A stretch of 64,000 nt of DNA, taken from positions 62,001 through 126,000 of the forward strand of contig NZ_CP042176.1 of assembly GCF_005937885.2 (NCBI RefSeq), read 5' to 3'. This DNA is from Bradyrhizobium sp. KBS0727 (GTDB lineage: Bacteria; Pseudomonadota; Alphaproteobacteria; Rhizobiales; Xanthobacteraceae). The position numbers and the translations under genes were made by a program. The notes beneath the pieces are model-generated. The model searched no databases and was not told the origin of the DNA. It was given only the letters and a program-made list of their open reading frames with translations. The first letter of the stretch is position 1. The number at the start of each line of letters is the position of its first letter. Below are positions 1 through 8,744 of the stretch, piece by piece.

Positions 1-732
1 CGCGCCCGTCAGGTCACGAGTTATCGCGCCCACCAGAAGCGCGAAAACGCCGCCGCCTCGATTTCCGGCATGCGCGGCTCGCTCGAACAGATGATGTCGC
101 AGCTCAAGACCGCGGGCCGCAAGGAATTCCCGCTGATCGTCAAGGCCGACGTGCAGGGTTCGCTCGAAGCAATTTTGGGATCGCTGGAGAAGCTCGGCAC
201 CGACGAAGTCGCCGCGCGCATCCTGCATGCCGGCGTCGGCGGCATCTCCGAGTCCGACGTCACGCTGGCGGAAGGTTTCAACGCCGCGATCATCGGCTTC
301 TCGGTTCGAGCCAACAAGGAAGCCGCGGCCGCCGCCAAGCGCAACGGCATCGAGATCCGCTACTACAACATCATCTACGATCTCGTCGACGACATCAAAA
401 AGGCGATGTCGGGCCTGCTCGCGCCGACGCTGCGCGAAACCATGCTCGGCAATGCCCAGATCCTGGAAGTGTTCAACATTTCCAAGGTCGGCAAGGTCGC
501 CGGCTGCCGCGTCACCGACGGCACCGTGGAACGCGGCGCCAATGTGCGCCTGATCCGCGACAACGTCGTCGTGCACGAAGGCAAGCTCTCGACGCTGAAG
601 CGCTTCAAGGACGAAGTGAAGGAAGTGCAGTCCGGCCAGGAATGCGGCATGGCGTTCGAGAATTACGGCGACATGCGTCCCGGCGACGTTATCGAGTGCT
701 ATCGCGTGGAAACCATCCAGCGCAGTCTGTAA
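1..732 (+). CDS. infB: Translation initiation factor IF-2, C-terminal part (5' end outside window)
   Basis: The reading frame is open from the first base and ends at TAA 730-732, giving 243 visible residues. They match the C-terminal third of IF-2: the segment with [15 protein letters not shown], the [16 protein letters not shown] stretch, and the final beta-barrel that binds the acceptor end of fMet-tRNA ([23 protein letters not shown]). IF-2 is the GTPase that places initiator tRNA on the 30S subunit; the GTPase domain lies upstream of the window. rbfA and truB follow on the same strand, the usual infB operon order. The family call is safe; only the 5' extent is unknown. Confidence 0.97.
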   Translation, partial: RARQVTSYRAHQKRENAAASISGMRGSLEQMMSQLKTAGRKEFPLIVKADVQGSLEAILGSLEKLGTDEVAARILHAGVGGISESDVTLAEGFNAAIIGFSVRANKEAAAAAKRNGIEIRYYNIIYDLVDDIKKAMSGLLAPTLRETMLGNAQILEVFNISKVGKVAGCRVTDGTVERGANVRLIRDNVVVHEGKLSTLKRFKDEVKEVQSGQECGMAFENYGDMRPGDVIECYRVETIQRSL

Positions 733-770
733 GTCCAAATCTTACGGGCGCTGGATATTTCGAACTAAAC

Positions 771-861
771 CGTCATGCCCCGCGAAAGCGGGGCATCCAG
801 TAGTCACCGCAATTAATTTGAGCCCGGAATGCTGGATCACTCGCTTTGGCGGGTGATGACG
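771..861. repeat. Intergenic palindromic repeat, family A, copy 1
   Basis: Imperfect inverted repeat in the infB-rbfA spacer. The outer ends read CGTCATGCCCCGC and GCGGGTGATGACG, with internal GGGGCATCCAG and CTGGATCAC pieces. A close copy lies at 28430-28532 and a partial one at 15818-15938. It ends 18 bp before the rbfA start codon, so it will be part of the operon mRNA and should fold as a hairpin. Confidence 0.75.
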
Positions 862-879
862 ACAATTGGGATTTTGACA

Positions 880-1293
880 ATGCCCCGTCACCACAACAAG
901 AGTTCCGCCCCCGGCGGCTCGCAACGGCAATTGCGCGTCGGCGAGACCGTACGCCATGCGGTCGCCGATATTCTGTCGCAGGGTAACGTCCACGACCCCG
1001 ATCTCGAAGGCCACATTATTACGGTTCCCGAGGTACGAATGTCGCCCGACCTGAAACTCGCCACCGTTTACGTGATGCCGCTCGGCGGCCGCGACACCGA
1101 CGTGGTGCTGGCCGCGCTCGAACGCAACAAGAAGTTCCTGCGCGGCGAGATCGCGCACCGCGTTAACCTGAAATTTGCCCCTGATCTTCGCTTCCGCACC
1201 GACGAACGATTCGACGAAGCGGAACGTATCGAGAAATTACTGCGAACACCTGCGGTGCAAAGAGACCTCGCACCCGATTCGGACGACGAATGA
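880..1293 (+). CDS. rbfA: 30S ribosome-binding factor A
   Basis: A 137-residue RbfA. It is a single KH-like domain protein that binds the 30S subunit near 16S rRNA helix 1 during late assembly and cold adaptation. Recognisable segments are [16 protein letters not shown], the [19 protein letters not shown] strand and the C-terminal [19 protein letters not shown]. The in-frame ATG at 880 is preferred over the codon at 829, because the extra residues would be encoded by the palindromic repeat and do not look like RbfA. The stop overlaps the truB start (ATGA), showing translational coupling. Confidence 0.95.
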   Translation: MPRHHNKSSAPGGSQRQLRVGETVRHAVADILSQGNVHDPDLEGHIITVPEVRMSPDLKLATVYVMPLGGRDTDVVLAALERNKKFLRGEIAHRVNLKFAPDLRFRTDERFDEAERIEKLLRTPAVQRDLAPDSDDE

Positions 1294-2420
1294 TGATTGT
1301 GACGACCGCCGACAGCGTGATCGGTTCGGAAAACGCCGAATCGCATGACGTCTCCAAAAATATTTTTACCGATCCATCGCGCGGCGACGAGGCGCGCCGC
1401 GGCAACAACGATCCGCGCCAGGATTCCCGTCAAGGCAAGCAGCCGCGCCAGAACAACCAGCCGCGGCGCGACAAGCGCGACGTCCATGGCTGGGTGATCC
1501 TCGACAAGCCGATCGGCATGACCTCGACGCACGCGGTGGCCGTGCTCAAGCGGCTGTTCCAGGCCAAGCGGGCCGGACATGCCGGCACCCTCGATCCCTT
1601 GGCCTCCGGCGGCCTGCCGATCGCGCTGGGAGAAGCCACCAAGACGGTTCCCTTCGTGATGGACGGCCGCAAACGCTACCGCTTCACGGTCGCCTGGGGC
1701 GAGGAACGCAATACCGACGACACCGAAGGCCGGGTCACCCAGACCTCTGCCGAGAGACCGTCCGCGGACGCGATCCGGGCACTCCTGCCGCGCTTTACCG
1801 GCCTGATCGAGCAGATCCCGCCGCAATATTCCGCGATCAAGGTGCAGGGCGAGCGTGCCTACGACCTGGCGCGGGACGGCGAAACCGTGGAGCTGAAGCC
1901 CCGGCCGGTCGAGATTCACGAATTAACCCTTGTGGAACACGGAGATAACGGCCAGTCCGTGTTCGAAGCCGAGTGCGGCAAGGGAACCTATGTGCGGGCC
2001 TTGGCCCGCGATATGGGCCGGATTCTGGGCTGTTTCGGCCATATCTGCGCGCTGCGGCGGACCCTGGTCGGGCCATTCCGCGAGGCGGACATGATTCCGC
2101 TGGAACAGTTGGAGGCTTTATGCAATAGAGCCGCGTCGGGCGAGGGCAGCCTCGCCGACGCGCTTTTGCCCGTTGAGACCGCGCTGGACGACATCCCGGC
2201 ACTGGCCGTCACACGGGCTGATGCGGCAAGGCTCCACAGGGGCCAGGCCGTTTTGTTGCGCGGACGGGATGCGCCCAATAGTAGCGGCACAGTCTATGTC
2301 ACGGTGGCAGGCCGGCTTCTGGCCCTCGCCGAAATTGGCAATGGCGAACTCATCCCCAAGCGCGTGTTCAACCTGACCGGACTGACTGCCAGTTCCGGTC
2401 GCAACAACGAGAGAGTTTGA
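1290..2420 (+). CDS. truB: tRNA pseudouridine(55) synthase TruB
   Basis: A 376-residue enzyme that makes pseudouridine 55 in the T-loop of tRNAs. The catalytic aspartate is Asp102 in [12 protein letters not shown], and [18 protein letters not shown] opens the synthase fold at about residue 66. The first ~65 residues are an added, highly charged and probably disordered tail (many R, N, Q and D), longer than the N-terminus of the E. coli enzyme. Two ATGs stand in tandem at 1290 and 1293; the first overlaps the rbfA stop. The C-terminus carries a PUA-like segment. The stop lies two bases before the rpsO ATG. Confidence 0.96.
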   Translation: MMIVTTADSVIGSENAESHDVSKNIFTDPSRGDEARRGNNDPRQDSRQGKQPRQNNQPRRDKRDVHGWVILDKPIGMTSTHAVAVLKRLFQAKRAGHAGTLDPLASGGLPIALGEATKTVPFVMDGRKRYRFTVAWGEERNTDDTEGRVTQTSAERPSADAIRALLPRFTGLIEQIPPQYSAIKVQGERAYDLARDGETVELKPRPVEIHELTLVEHGDNGQSVFEAECGKGTYVRALARDMGRILGCFGHICALRRTLVGPFREADMIPLEQLEALCNRAASGEGSLADALLPVETALDDIPALAVTRADAARLHRGQAVLLRGRDAPNSSGTVYVTVAGRLLALAEIGNGELIPKRVFNLTGLTASSGRNNERV

Positions 2421-2422
2421 CG

Positions 2423-2692
2423 ATGTCGATTACCGCCGAACGCAAAGCGGAAGTCATCAAGACGAATGCCAACAAGGCCGGCGACACCGGCTCGCCCGAG
2501 GTCCAGGTTGCGATCCTGTCGGAACGCATCAACAACCTCACGGGCCACTTCAAGACCCACGTGAAGGACAATCATTCACGCCGCGGCCTACTGAAGCTCG
2601 TGTCGACGCGCCGTTCCCTTCTCGATTACATCAAGAAGAAGGACGAGGCGCGGTACAAGGCGCTGCTCGAAAAGCACAATATTCGTCGTTGA
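2423..2692 (+). CDS. rpsO: 30S ribosomal protein S15
   Basis: An 89-residue S15, the normal length, starting at ATG 2423 with [13 protein letters not shown]. Family landmarks are [17 protein letters not shown], the [20 protein letters not shown] helix-turn and the C-terminal [13 protein letters not shown]15 is a primary binder of the central domain of 16S rRNA. The gene follows truB by two bases, and GAGAG at 2411-2415 can serve as ribosome binding site. A strong hairpin with a short T run follows directly. Confidence 0.98.
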   Translation: MSITAERKAEVIKTNANKAGDTGSPEVQVAILSERINNLTGHFKTHVKDNHSRRGLLKLVSTRRSLLDYIKKKDEARYKALLEKHNIRR

Positions 2693-2700
2693 TCAGTTCA

Positions 2701-2725
2701 CGCGCGCAAGGTTTGCGCGCGTTTT
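2701..2725 (+). terminator. Hairpin plus T run after rpsO
   Basis: A perfect 9-bp stem CGCGCGCAA / TTGCGCGCG with a GGT loop (2701-2721) is followed by TTTT. It fits a weak intrinsic terminator or an RNA processing hairpin between rpsO and pnp. The T run is short, so read-through into pnp is likely. Confidence 0.6.
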
Positions 2726-2771
2726 CGCGTGGTCTTCCGGAAACCGGACTCCAGATTTCCTGGAGACGATC

Positions 2772-2888
2772 ATGCGCAAGAACGTCCAGCAGCAATCCGG
2801 CCGCTGGGCGGGGCAAGATGCCCGTGACTACCGAGAGGATGGACGCCATCCGAAATATAAAGACCATGGCAGGATCGCCGGACGCTGA
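2772..2888 (+). CDS. Candidate 38-residue small ORF in the pnp leader
   Basis: ATG 2772 has GGAG at 2762-2765, six bases upstream, a good ribosome binding site. The frame encodes a hydrophilic, basic 38-residue peptide starting MRKNVQQQSGRWAGQDARDY and ending at TGA 2886-2888. I recognise no family. Third-position GC looks lower than in neighbouring genes, which argues for caution. Its start codon lies inside a segment (2771-2781) that can pair with 2918-2928, so any translation would compete with that fold. It could be a leader peptide or a chance ORF. Confidence 0.28.
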   Translation: MRKNVQQQSGRWAGQDARDYREDGRHPKYKDHGRIAGR

Positions 2889-2934
2889 TCTCGATAATCG
2901 CGATCAGCGCCCCGCAATCTTGCGCATGGTCTTT
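2859..2934 (+). promoter_or_regulatory. Structured pnp leader region
   Basis: In the rpsO-pnp spacer, AAAGACCATG (2859-2868) can pair with CATGGTCTTT (2925-2934), enclosing a second hairpin CGCTGATC (2883-2890) / GATCAGCG (2902-2909). An alternative 11-bp pairing joins 2771-2781 with 2918-2928; the two outer stems share bases 2925-2928 and exclude each other. In E. coli the pnp leader is a hairpin cut by RNase III and used for PNPase autocontrol; a similar role here is inference. Confidence 0.4.
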
Positions 2935-2982
2935 GTGTTTTGAGGGCGCCGGTCTCTCGTGAACCCATGAAAGAAGACCACT

Positions 2983-5142
2983 ATGTTTAATGCTCATTCA
3001 GTCGAAATCGACTGGGGTGGACGTCCCCTCAAGCTTGAAACCGGAAAGATCGCGCGTCAGGCCGACGGTGCCGTGATGGCGACCTACGGCGAGACCATCG
3101 TGCTCGCGACCGTGGTTGCCGCCAAGTCGCCGCGCGAAGGCGTCGACTTCCTGCCGCTCACCGTCGACTATCAGGAAAAGACCTACGCCGCGGGCCGCAT
3201 TCCCGGCGGCTATTTCAAGCGCGAAGGACGGCCGACCGAAAAGGAGACGCTGGTCTCCCGCCTGATCGACCGCCCGATCCGTCCGCTGTTCGTCGACGGC
3301 TGGCGCAACGAAACCCAGGTGATCGTCACCGTGCTGTCGCACGACATGGAGAACGATCCCGATATCGTCGCACTGGTGGCGGCGTCCGCCGCGCTGACGA
3401 TTTCCGGCGCCCCGTTCAAGGGCCCGATCGGCGCCGCCCGCGTCGGCTTCGCCAATGACGAATACGTGCTCAACCCGACGCTCGACGAAATGGTCGACAC
3501 CCAGCTCGACCTGGTCGTCGCCGGCACCGCCGATGCCGTGCTGATGGTGGAATCGGAAGCCAAGGAACTCAACGAAGACATCATGCTCGGCGCCGTGATG
3601 TTCGGCCACCGTCACTTCCAGCCGGTGATCAAGGCGATCATCGAACTGGCCGAGAAGGCCGCCAAGGAGCCGCGCGAAGTCAAGGTCATCGACGAAAGCG
3701 CGCTGGAAAAGGAAATGCTCGGCCTGATCGAGCAGGACCTGCGCGCGGCCTACGCCATCCCGGTCAAGCAGGACCGCTACGCCGCGGTCGGCAAGGCCAA
3801 GGAAAAGGTGATGGCGCACTACTTCCCGGAAGGGCAGGAGTCGAGCCACAACAAGCTGCGCATCGCCGCCGTGTTCAAGGAACTCGAAGCCAAGATCGTT
3901 CGCTGGAACATCCTCGACACCGGCAAGCGCATCGACGGCCGCGACAGCAAGACCGTGCGCAACATCGTCGCCGAAGTCGGCGTGCTGCCCCGCGCCCACG
4001 GTTCGGCGCTGTTCACCCGCGGTGAAACCCAGGCGATGGTCGTGACCACGCTCGGCACCGGCGAGGACGAGCAGTACATCGACGCGCTGTCGGGAACCTA
4101 CAAAGAGACGTTCCTGCTGCACTACAACTTCCCTCCCTACTCGGTCGGTGAAACCGGTCGCCTCGGCGGCACCAAGCGCCGCGAGATCGGCCATGGCAAG
4201 CTGGCCTGGCGCGCGATCCATCCGGTCCTGCCGCCGCACCACGAATTCCCCTACACGGTGCGCGTGGTGTCGGAGATCACCGAATCCAACGGCTCGTCGT
4301 CGATGGCGTCGGTCTGCGGCGCCTCGCTGGCGCTGATGGATGCGGGCGTTCCCTTGAAGCGGCCGACCGCGGGCATCGCGATGGGCCTGATCCTGGAAGG
4401 CTCGCGCTTTGCGGTTCTGTCCGACATTCTCGGCGACGAGGATCATCTCGGCGACATGGACTTCAAGGTGGCCGGCACCGAACAGGGCATCACCTCGCTG
4501 CAGATGGACATCAAGATCGAGGGCATCACCGAGGAGATCATGAAGGTCGCCCTCGGCCAGGCCAAGGATGGGCGTATCCACATCCTCGGCGAGATGTCGA
4601 AGGCGCTCACCAACGCGCGCGCCGAGCTCGGCGAATACGCGCCGCGCATCGAGACCTTCAAGATCCCGACCGACAAGATCCGTGAAGTGATCGGCACCGG
4701 CGGCAAGGTGATCCGCGAGATCGTCGAGAAGACCGGCGCCAAGGTCAACATCGAGGACGACGGCACCGTCAAGGTCGCCTCCAACGATGGCGAGGCGATG
4801 AAGGCCGCGATCAAGTGGATCAAGTCGATCGCCTCCGATCCGGAGATCGGCCAGATCTACGAGGGCACCGTGGTCAAGGTGATGGAGTTCGGTGCGTTCG
4901 TGAACTTCTTCGGCGCCAAGGACGGCCTGGTCCACATCAGCCAGCTCGCTTCGGCGCGCGTGCAGAAGACCTCCGACGTCGTCAAGGAAGGCGACAAGGT
5001 CAAGGTCAAGCTGCTCGGCTTCGACGATCGCGGCAAGACGCGTTTGTCGATGAAGGTGGTCGATCAGGCGACCGGCGAGGACCTCGAAGCCAAGCAGAAG
5101 GCGACGGAAGCTTCCGCCCCGCGCGAAGCCGCCGGCGAGTAA
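2983..5142 (+). CDS. pnp: Polyribonucleotide nucleotidyltransferase (PNPase)
   Basis: A 719-residue PNPase, the phosphorolytic 3'-5' exoribonuclease that degrades mRNA and is part of degradosome-type complexes. Domain order: first RNase PH core (about 10-145), alpha-helical linker, second RNase PH core (about 310-540), KH domain with the GTGG loop in [15 protein letters not shown] (about 555-610), and S1 domain from about 620 ([20 protein letters not shown]). The C-terminal tail is charged and low in complexity. ATG 2983 is preceded by an AAGAAG purine stretch. A clear terminator follows the stop. Confidence 0.98.
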   Translation: MFNAHSVEIDWGGRPLKLETGKIARQADGAVMATYGETIVLATVVAAKSPREGVDFLPLTVDYQEKTYAAGRIPGGYFKREGRPTEKETLVSRLIDRPIRPLFVDGWRNETQVIVTVLSHDMENDPDIVALVAASAALTISGAPFKGPIGAARVGFANDEYVLNPTLDEMVDTQLDLVVAGTADAVLMVESEAKELNEDIMLGAVMFGHRHFQPVIKAIIELAEKAAKEPREVKVIDESALEKEMLGLIEQDLRAAYAIPVKQDRYAAVGKAKEKVMAHYFPEGQESSHNKLRIAAVFKELEAKIVRWNILDTGKRIDGRDSKTVRNIVAEVGVLPRAHGSALFTRGETQAMVVTTLGTGEDEQYIDALSGTYKETFLLHYNFPPYSVGETGRLGGTKRREIGHGKLAWRAIHPVLPPHHEFPYTVRVVSEITESNGSSSMASVCGASLALMDAGVPLKRPTAGIAMGLILEGSRFAVLSDILGDEDHLGDMDFKVAGTEQGITSLQMDIKIEGITEEIMKVALGQAKDGRIHILGEMSKALTNARAELGEYAPRIETFKIPTDKIREVIGTGGKVIREIVEKTGAKVNIEDDGTVKVASNDGEAMKAAIKWIKSIASDPEIGQIYEGTVVKVMEFGAFVNFFGAKDGLVHISQLASARVQKTSDVVKEGDKVKVKLLGFDDRGKTRLSMKVVDQATGEDLEAKQKATEASAPREAAGE

Positions 5143-5172
5143 ACCTCAACGTCATCAAGAATAGAGAACAGC

Positions 5173-5205
5173 AAAGGGCGGCCGAAAGGCCGCCCTTTTT
5201 GTTTG
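5173..5205 (+). terminator. Intrinsic terminator of pnp
   Basis: An 11-bp stem AAAGGGCGGCC / GGCCGCCCTTT with a GAAA tetraloop is followed by a T-rich tract (TTTTTGTTTG). It is a textbook rho-independent terminator 30 bp after the pnp stop codon. Confidence 0.92.
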
Positions 5206-5262
5206 TCGTCTTGCGCACGCCAGGTGGAGCGCGACCGTAGCAGCCGATTGAAATTGAGAGAG

Positions 5263-5285
5263 CCCTCGCGATAGGATCGCGAGGG
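5263..5285 (+). promoter_or_regulatory. Perfect hairpin covering a purine-rich Shine-Dalgarno-like stretch
   Basis: CCCTCGCGAT (5263-5272) and ATCGCGAGGG (5276-5285) form a 10-bp stem with a 3-base loop just upstream of the acetyltransferase gene. The 3' arm contains GAGGG, the only purine-rich stretch before that gene, so folding could limit ribosome access. It lacks a T run and is therefore not a typical terminator. Confidence 0.4.
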
Positions 5286-5300
5286 AATCTTACTCGCGCC

Positions 5301-5795
5301 GTGGACCTGCCGATGCCGCCGCCGACCATCCGCCCCGCCCGCTCGGACGAATACGACGAGGTCGCCCGGATCTGGATGGAAAGCTGGGCATCCACCGGGC
5401 TTGAGGCCGCCAGCAATTTCCTGCTGGCCAAATTGCGCGCACGGGTCCCGATGGAGGTCGAAAACGGCTGGAGCCTCTACGTCGCCGACGACAACGGAAA
5501 GTTGGCGGCGATGCTCGCGATGCATCTGCCCAAGCGCTATCTCGACCAGTTGTTCGTCGCGCCGCAATATCAGGGCCGCAGCGTCGGACGCCAGTTGCTC
5601 GCCTTCACGCGGCAACACCTTCCCGATGAAATCTTCCTGCGCTGCGTGCGCGAGAATGAAAAGGCCTGGCGCTGGTACGAGCGCGAGGGGTTTGTCTTCG
5701 AGCAGGAGCAGGTCGAGCCGATGACTGGCTTTACGATGAAGTATTATCGCTGGAAGAAAGACCGCGCGCACGAAGCATCTTCGTCTTGCACATGA
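5301..5795 (+). CDS. GNAT family N-acetyltransferase
   Basis: A 164-residue single-domain GNAT protein. The acetyl-CoA binding motif A is visible as LFVAPQYQGRSVGRQLL (about residues 92-108). It is followed by the C-terminal motif FLRCVRENEKAWRWYEREGF, in which the paired asparagine and tyrosine are typical. The substrate cannot be told from sequence. GTG 5301 is taken as start; ATG 5313 is an equally possible start, removing four residues. It stands alone after the pnp terminator, behind a hairpin at 5263-5285. Confidence 0.85.
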   Translation: MDLPMPPPTIRPARSDEYDEVARIWMESWASTGLEAASNFLLAKLRARVPMEVENGWSLYVADDNGKLAAMLAMHLPKRYLDQLFVAPQYQGRSVGRQLLAFTRQHLPDEIFLRCVRENEKAWRWYEREGFVFEQEQVEPMTGFTMKYYRWKKDRAHEASSSCT

Positions 5796-5868
5796 CAGTC
5801 TTGCACATGACAACGGCACGCTCTAGTTTCAAATATTATTGATACCTCCCGTACAGTTCCCGAGTCCC

Positions 5869-6708
5869 ATGCACCGAGTCTTCGCCGTCGCAATTTTCCT
5901 GTCATGCTTCGCCATTTCCGCAACGGCGCAAACCCAATCCCCGCCGGGAACGACACCACAGGCCGGAGCCCCGACGGCAAAGCCCGCCGCTAAGAAAGCT
6001 GCACCCAAAGCCAAGACGAGCGCCCGGCCGGTGGCGCTCCCCGAGAGCGGTCCCTGCAGGCTCGGCGTGATTTCCGCCGTCGGGGACCGCTTTGCAGTGC
6101 AGAAGTTTGGCCTTACGGTTTTTGAGACCGAGGAGAGTGAAGTCCCGATCGACTGGGGGCTCGACGATCTCATCCTCGCGCGGGTCCGCGCAGCGACCGG
6201 CGCCGATCCGTCGGTCCGACGGATCGCTTACCCGAAGGATGTATCCGAGCCCTTCTACCATCCGACATCGCGATTCCTGCCCGATCCCCGCGAGGGCCTT
6301 CCGACGATAGTCCGAAGCATCACGCCAAATGCGAACTGCGAACGTTATCTCATCGTGACGCGGTTCAAGGGGCAGCTGCCAGGTACCAATCTGATGCTTG
6401 ACGGCATCGGAACATATAACCGCGGCTTGGGATCTATCATCCGGCATTCGCAGCTTTTTGCTAACATTGCGGTCAGTGTGCTCGACGGAAGGACTTACGA
6501 GAGGATTACGCGACCATTCGCAAACTTCGGCGCAAGGCTCGCCGAAGGCTTACGATTGACGGAAGACCCGCTCACCAAGCTCGATAATTCGTTCTTTCCG
6601 GAACCTGCGGCGGCCGCGGCGAGCAGCACACCCCTCCGCGAAAGAACCCGCGCGCTGGTTACTGCGAGGGTCGATCAGATGCTGCCAAACTATCTCAAGG
6701 AGGATTGA
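5869..6708 (+). CDS. Secreted or periplasmic protein of unknown function
   Basis: A 279-residue protein with a Sec signal peptide: MHR, a hydrophobic core VFAVAIFLSCFAISATA, and a likely cut after AQA-like residues near 21. An alanine/lysine/proline-rich linker follows to about residue 60. The mature domain begins near GPCRLGVISAVGDRFAVQKFG and includes DDLILARVRAATG and an RYLIVTRFKG strand. I recognise no family. ATG 5869 is chosen over the upstream TTG 5839 because it places the signal peptide at the N-terminus. It is monocistronic by spacing. Confidence 0.75.
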   Translation: MHRVFAVAIFLSCFAISATAQTQSPPGTTPQAGAPTAKPAAKKAAPKAKTSARPVALPESGPCRLGVISAVGDRFAVQKFGLTVFETEESEVPIDWGLDDLILARVRAATGADPSVRRIAYPKDVSEPFYHPTSRFLPDPREGLPTIVRSITPNANCERYLIVTRFKGQLPGTNLMLDGIGTYNRGLGSIIRHSQLFANIAVSVLDGRTYERITRPFANFGARLAEGLRLTEDPLTKLDNSFFPEPAAAAASSTPLRERTRALVTARVDQMLPNYLKED

Positions 6709-6799
6709 GCCAAGCCGCTCAATTCAACTGGACACTCCCACAATTCTTCGGCCAGTGTGCATGCTGGCCGGACTTCCGGCTCGCAACGGGATATTTCCG

Positions 6800-7396
6800 A
6801 TGATGCAACTCTACTGGTCGCCCCGCTCCCGCTCGTTCTCGTCGCTGTGGCTGATGGAAGAAACCGGACAGCCCTATGAACGCGTGCTGACCGACATTTC
6901 CACCGGCGCGCAGAAGCGGGTCGAATATCTCGCGATCAATCCGATGGGCAAGGTTCCGGCGCTGAAGGACGGCGACACGGCGCTGGCGGAAGCCGCCGCG
7001 ATCTGCGCCTACGTCGCCGAGCGTTACCCCGAGGCAAAACTGGCGCCGCCGCTCGGCGATCCCCTGCGCGCAAGGTATCTCTACTGGTTGTTCTTCGGCC
7101 CCGGCTGCATCGAGCCGGCGATGGTGCAGATCGCGACCAAGATCGAGATGAACCCGGTCGCCGCCGGCTGGGGCGACGCGCAGCGCGTCATCGACGTGCT
7201 CGACAACGCGCTGGAGAAAGGCCCGTGGATTCTCGGCGAGACGTTTTCGGCGGCCGATATCGTGATCGGCTCGGGCCTGAACTTCGCGGTGCGGCTGTTC
7301 AAGATGATCCCGTCGCGGCCGTCGTTCGACGCTTATATCGCCCGCTGCGCGGCGCGGCCGGCGTTCCAGCGCGCGGAGAAGATCGCGGCGGGGTAG
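6800..7396 (+). CDS. Glutathione S-transferase family protein
   Basis: A 198-residue GST with an N-terminal thioredoxin-like domain (MMQLYWSPRSRSFSSLWLM; the serine/arginine pair after WSP is the glutathione site region). VPALKDGDTALAEAAAICAYVAERYP holds the conserved cis-Pro and the ES/EA glutathione contact. An all-helical C-terminal domain ends in RPAFQRAEK. Start at the tandem ATG pair 6800/6803, where the GST fold begins; the longer frame from 6755 adds residues unlike a GST. Substrate unknown; detoxification or stress roles are usual for the family. Confidence 0.9.
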   Translation: MMQLYWSPRSRSFSSLWLMEETGQPYERVLTDISTGAQKRVEYLAINPMGKVPALKDGDTALAEAAAICAYVAERYPEAKLAPPLGDPLRARYLYWLFFGPGCIEPAMVQIATKIEMNPVAAGWGDAQRVIDVLDNALEKGPWILGETFSAADIVIGSGLNFAVRLFKMIPSRPSFDAYIARCAARPAFQRAEKIAAG

Positions 7397-7487
7397 AGCA
7401 CGATGGGGTGGCTCTGACACAAAATAACGAAAACAACCCCATGCAAAGTAGAAACGAGCCCCCGCCCAGCGTTGCGTCCGAGCCGCT

Positions 7488-8660
7488 TTAGCCCGGGACG
7501 ACGCGGGGATCGACGTCCTGCGCGTAGTCGACGCCGTCGATGCCGAATCCGAACAGGCGCAGGAACTGGCTTTTGTATTCGCCGAGGTCGGCCAATTCAC
7601 CGAGCGTTTCGGTGGAGAGCAGCGGCCATCGCCGCGACACTTCTTTCTGAACTTCTGGCGAGAGCTCCCAGTCATCAAGCCGCAGCCGCATCGCCTCGTC
7701 GATCGCGGCATCTTTACCCAGCCGTGTCCGGAACAGGCGATCGATCTGTTCGATACATCCTTCGTGCAGGCCGAGTTTCTTCATGACCTTGAACAGCACC
7801 GTCCCATAGAGCGGCACCACCGGAATCGCCGAACTCGCCTGGGTGACCACGGCCTTCAGCGCCACGACGCGGGCCGCGTCCGCACCGAGCCGGCCCCGGA
7901 TCGCCTCCGCCTTGCGGTCGAGATCGACCTTGGCGCGACCCAGCGTGCCGTTCCAGTAGATCGGCCAGGTCAGTTCGCTGCCGATATAGGTGTAGTTGAA
8001 TGTCCGGAAGCCCGGCGCCAAAACACCGGCGTCGGCGAGTTGGTCGATCCAGCGCTTCCAGTCATCGCCTCCCATCACTGCGACCGTGGCCGCCGCTTCG
8101 TCCTCGCTCGCCGGCGCAATGGTGGTCTCGAAGACCTCACCGGTTTCAGTGTTGAGCGTCTTGATGTCGACGGGGGCGCCCAGCGGCTTGATCGCCGAGC
8201 GATAGGTCTGGCCCGTGTCCGGGTCGGTGCGAACCGGCGCGGCCATGCTGTAGACCAGCATGTCGAGCTGGCCGAACCGTTCGCGCACACGGTCGATGAA
8301 GGTTTTCTTCATGTCGTGGGAGAAAGCGTCGCCCTCCAGCGTGAGGGGAGACCGGCCGATCTTCTGAGCCTCGATCTCGAATGCGCGGTTGTTGTACCAG
8401 CCGGCGCTGCCCGATTTGGTTGCCGTCGGCTCGCGCTCCAGCGACACGCCGATGGTCTCTGCGCCCCCGGCGAAGGTCGCAACAATGCGGCTCGCGAGGC
8501 CGTAGCCGGTCGAACATCCCAGCACGGCGACGCGCTTCGGGCAGTCCGGGATCGATCCCTGACGGAGAACATAGGCGATCTGTTCGCGGACATTTGTGGC
8601 ACAGCCGACCGGATGTGCCGTCGTGCAGATGAAGCCTCGCACGCGCGGTTCGATAATCAT
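7488..8660 (-). CDS. fabV: FabV-type trans-2-enoyl-CoA / enoyl-ACP reductase
   Basis: A 390-residue FabV, the long single-domain reductase that performs the last step of fatty acid elongation with NADH. From MIIEPRVRGFICTTAHP onward it has the family N-terminus, the dinucleotide-binding AVLGCSTGYGLASRIV, and the catalytic Tyr-x8-Lys pair at Tyr235 and Lys244 (YWNGTLGRAK), the same spacing and numbering known for FabV. ATG 8660 is preferred over GTG 8666; GGGGTGGG precedes it. It follows fabA and fabB on the same strand, where related bacteria often have the SDR-type FabI. FabV enzymes are typically triclosan-insensitive. Confidence 0.93.
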   Translation of the reverse strand: MIIEPRVRGFICTTAHPVGCATNVREQIAYVLRQGSIPDCPKRVAVLGCSTGYGLASRIVATFAGGAETIGVSLEREPTATKSGSAGWYNNRAFEIEAQKIGRSPLTLEGDAFSHDMKKTFIDRVRERFGQLDMLVYSMAAPVRTDPDTGQTYRSAIKPLGAPVDIKTLNTETGEVFETTIAPASEDEAAATVAVMGGDDWKRWIDQLADAGVLAPGFRTFNYTYIGSELTWPIYWNGTLGRAKVDLDRKAEAIRGRLGADAARVVALKAVVTQASSAIPVVPLYGTVLFKVMKKLGLHEGCIEQIDRLFRTRLGKDAAIDEAMRLRLDDWELSPEVQKEVSRRWPLLSTETLGELADLGEYKSQFLRLFGFGIDGVDYAQDVDPRVVPG

Positions 8661-8744
8661 GCCCACCCCATTCCGGATTGTTGCAAAGTCCCCATTCGCT
8701 GCCTGCCGACCTCCCGCCGCGAGCGAGGAGGGGTTAAGAGCGAA

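Noticed and set aside
2689..2943. An 84-codon plus-strand frame between rpsO and pnp
   Set aside because: It overlaps the rpsO stop and the terminator hairpin and lacks a ribosome binding site; the 38-codon frame at 2772 is the better candidate.
2998..4935. A 645-codon open frame on the minus strand
   Set aside because: It is antisense to pnp and has no recognisable domain; codon bias of pnp produces it.
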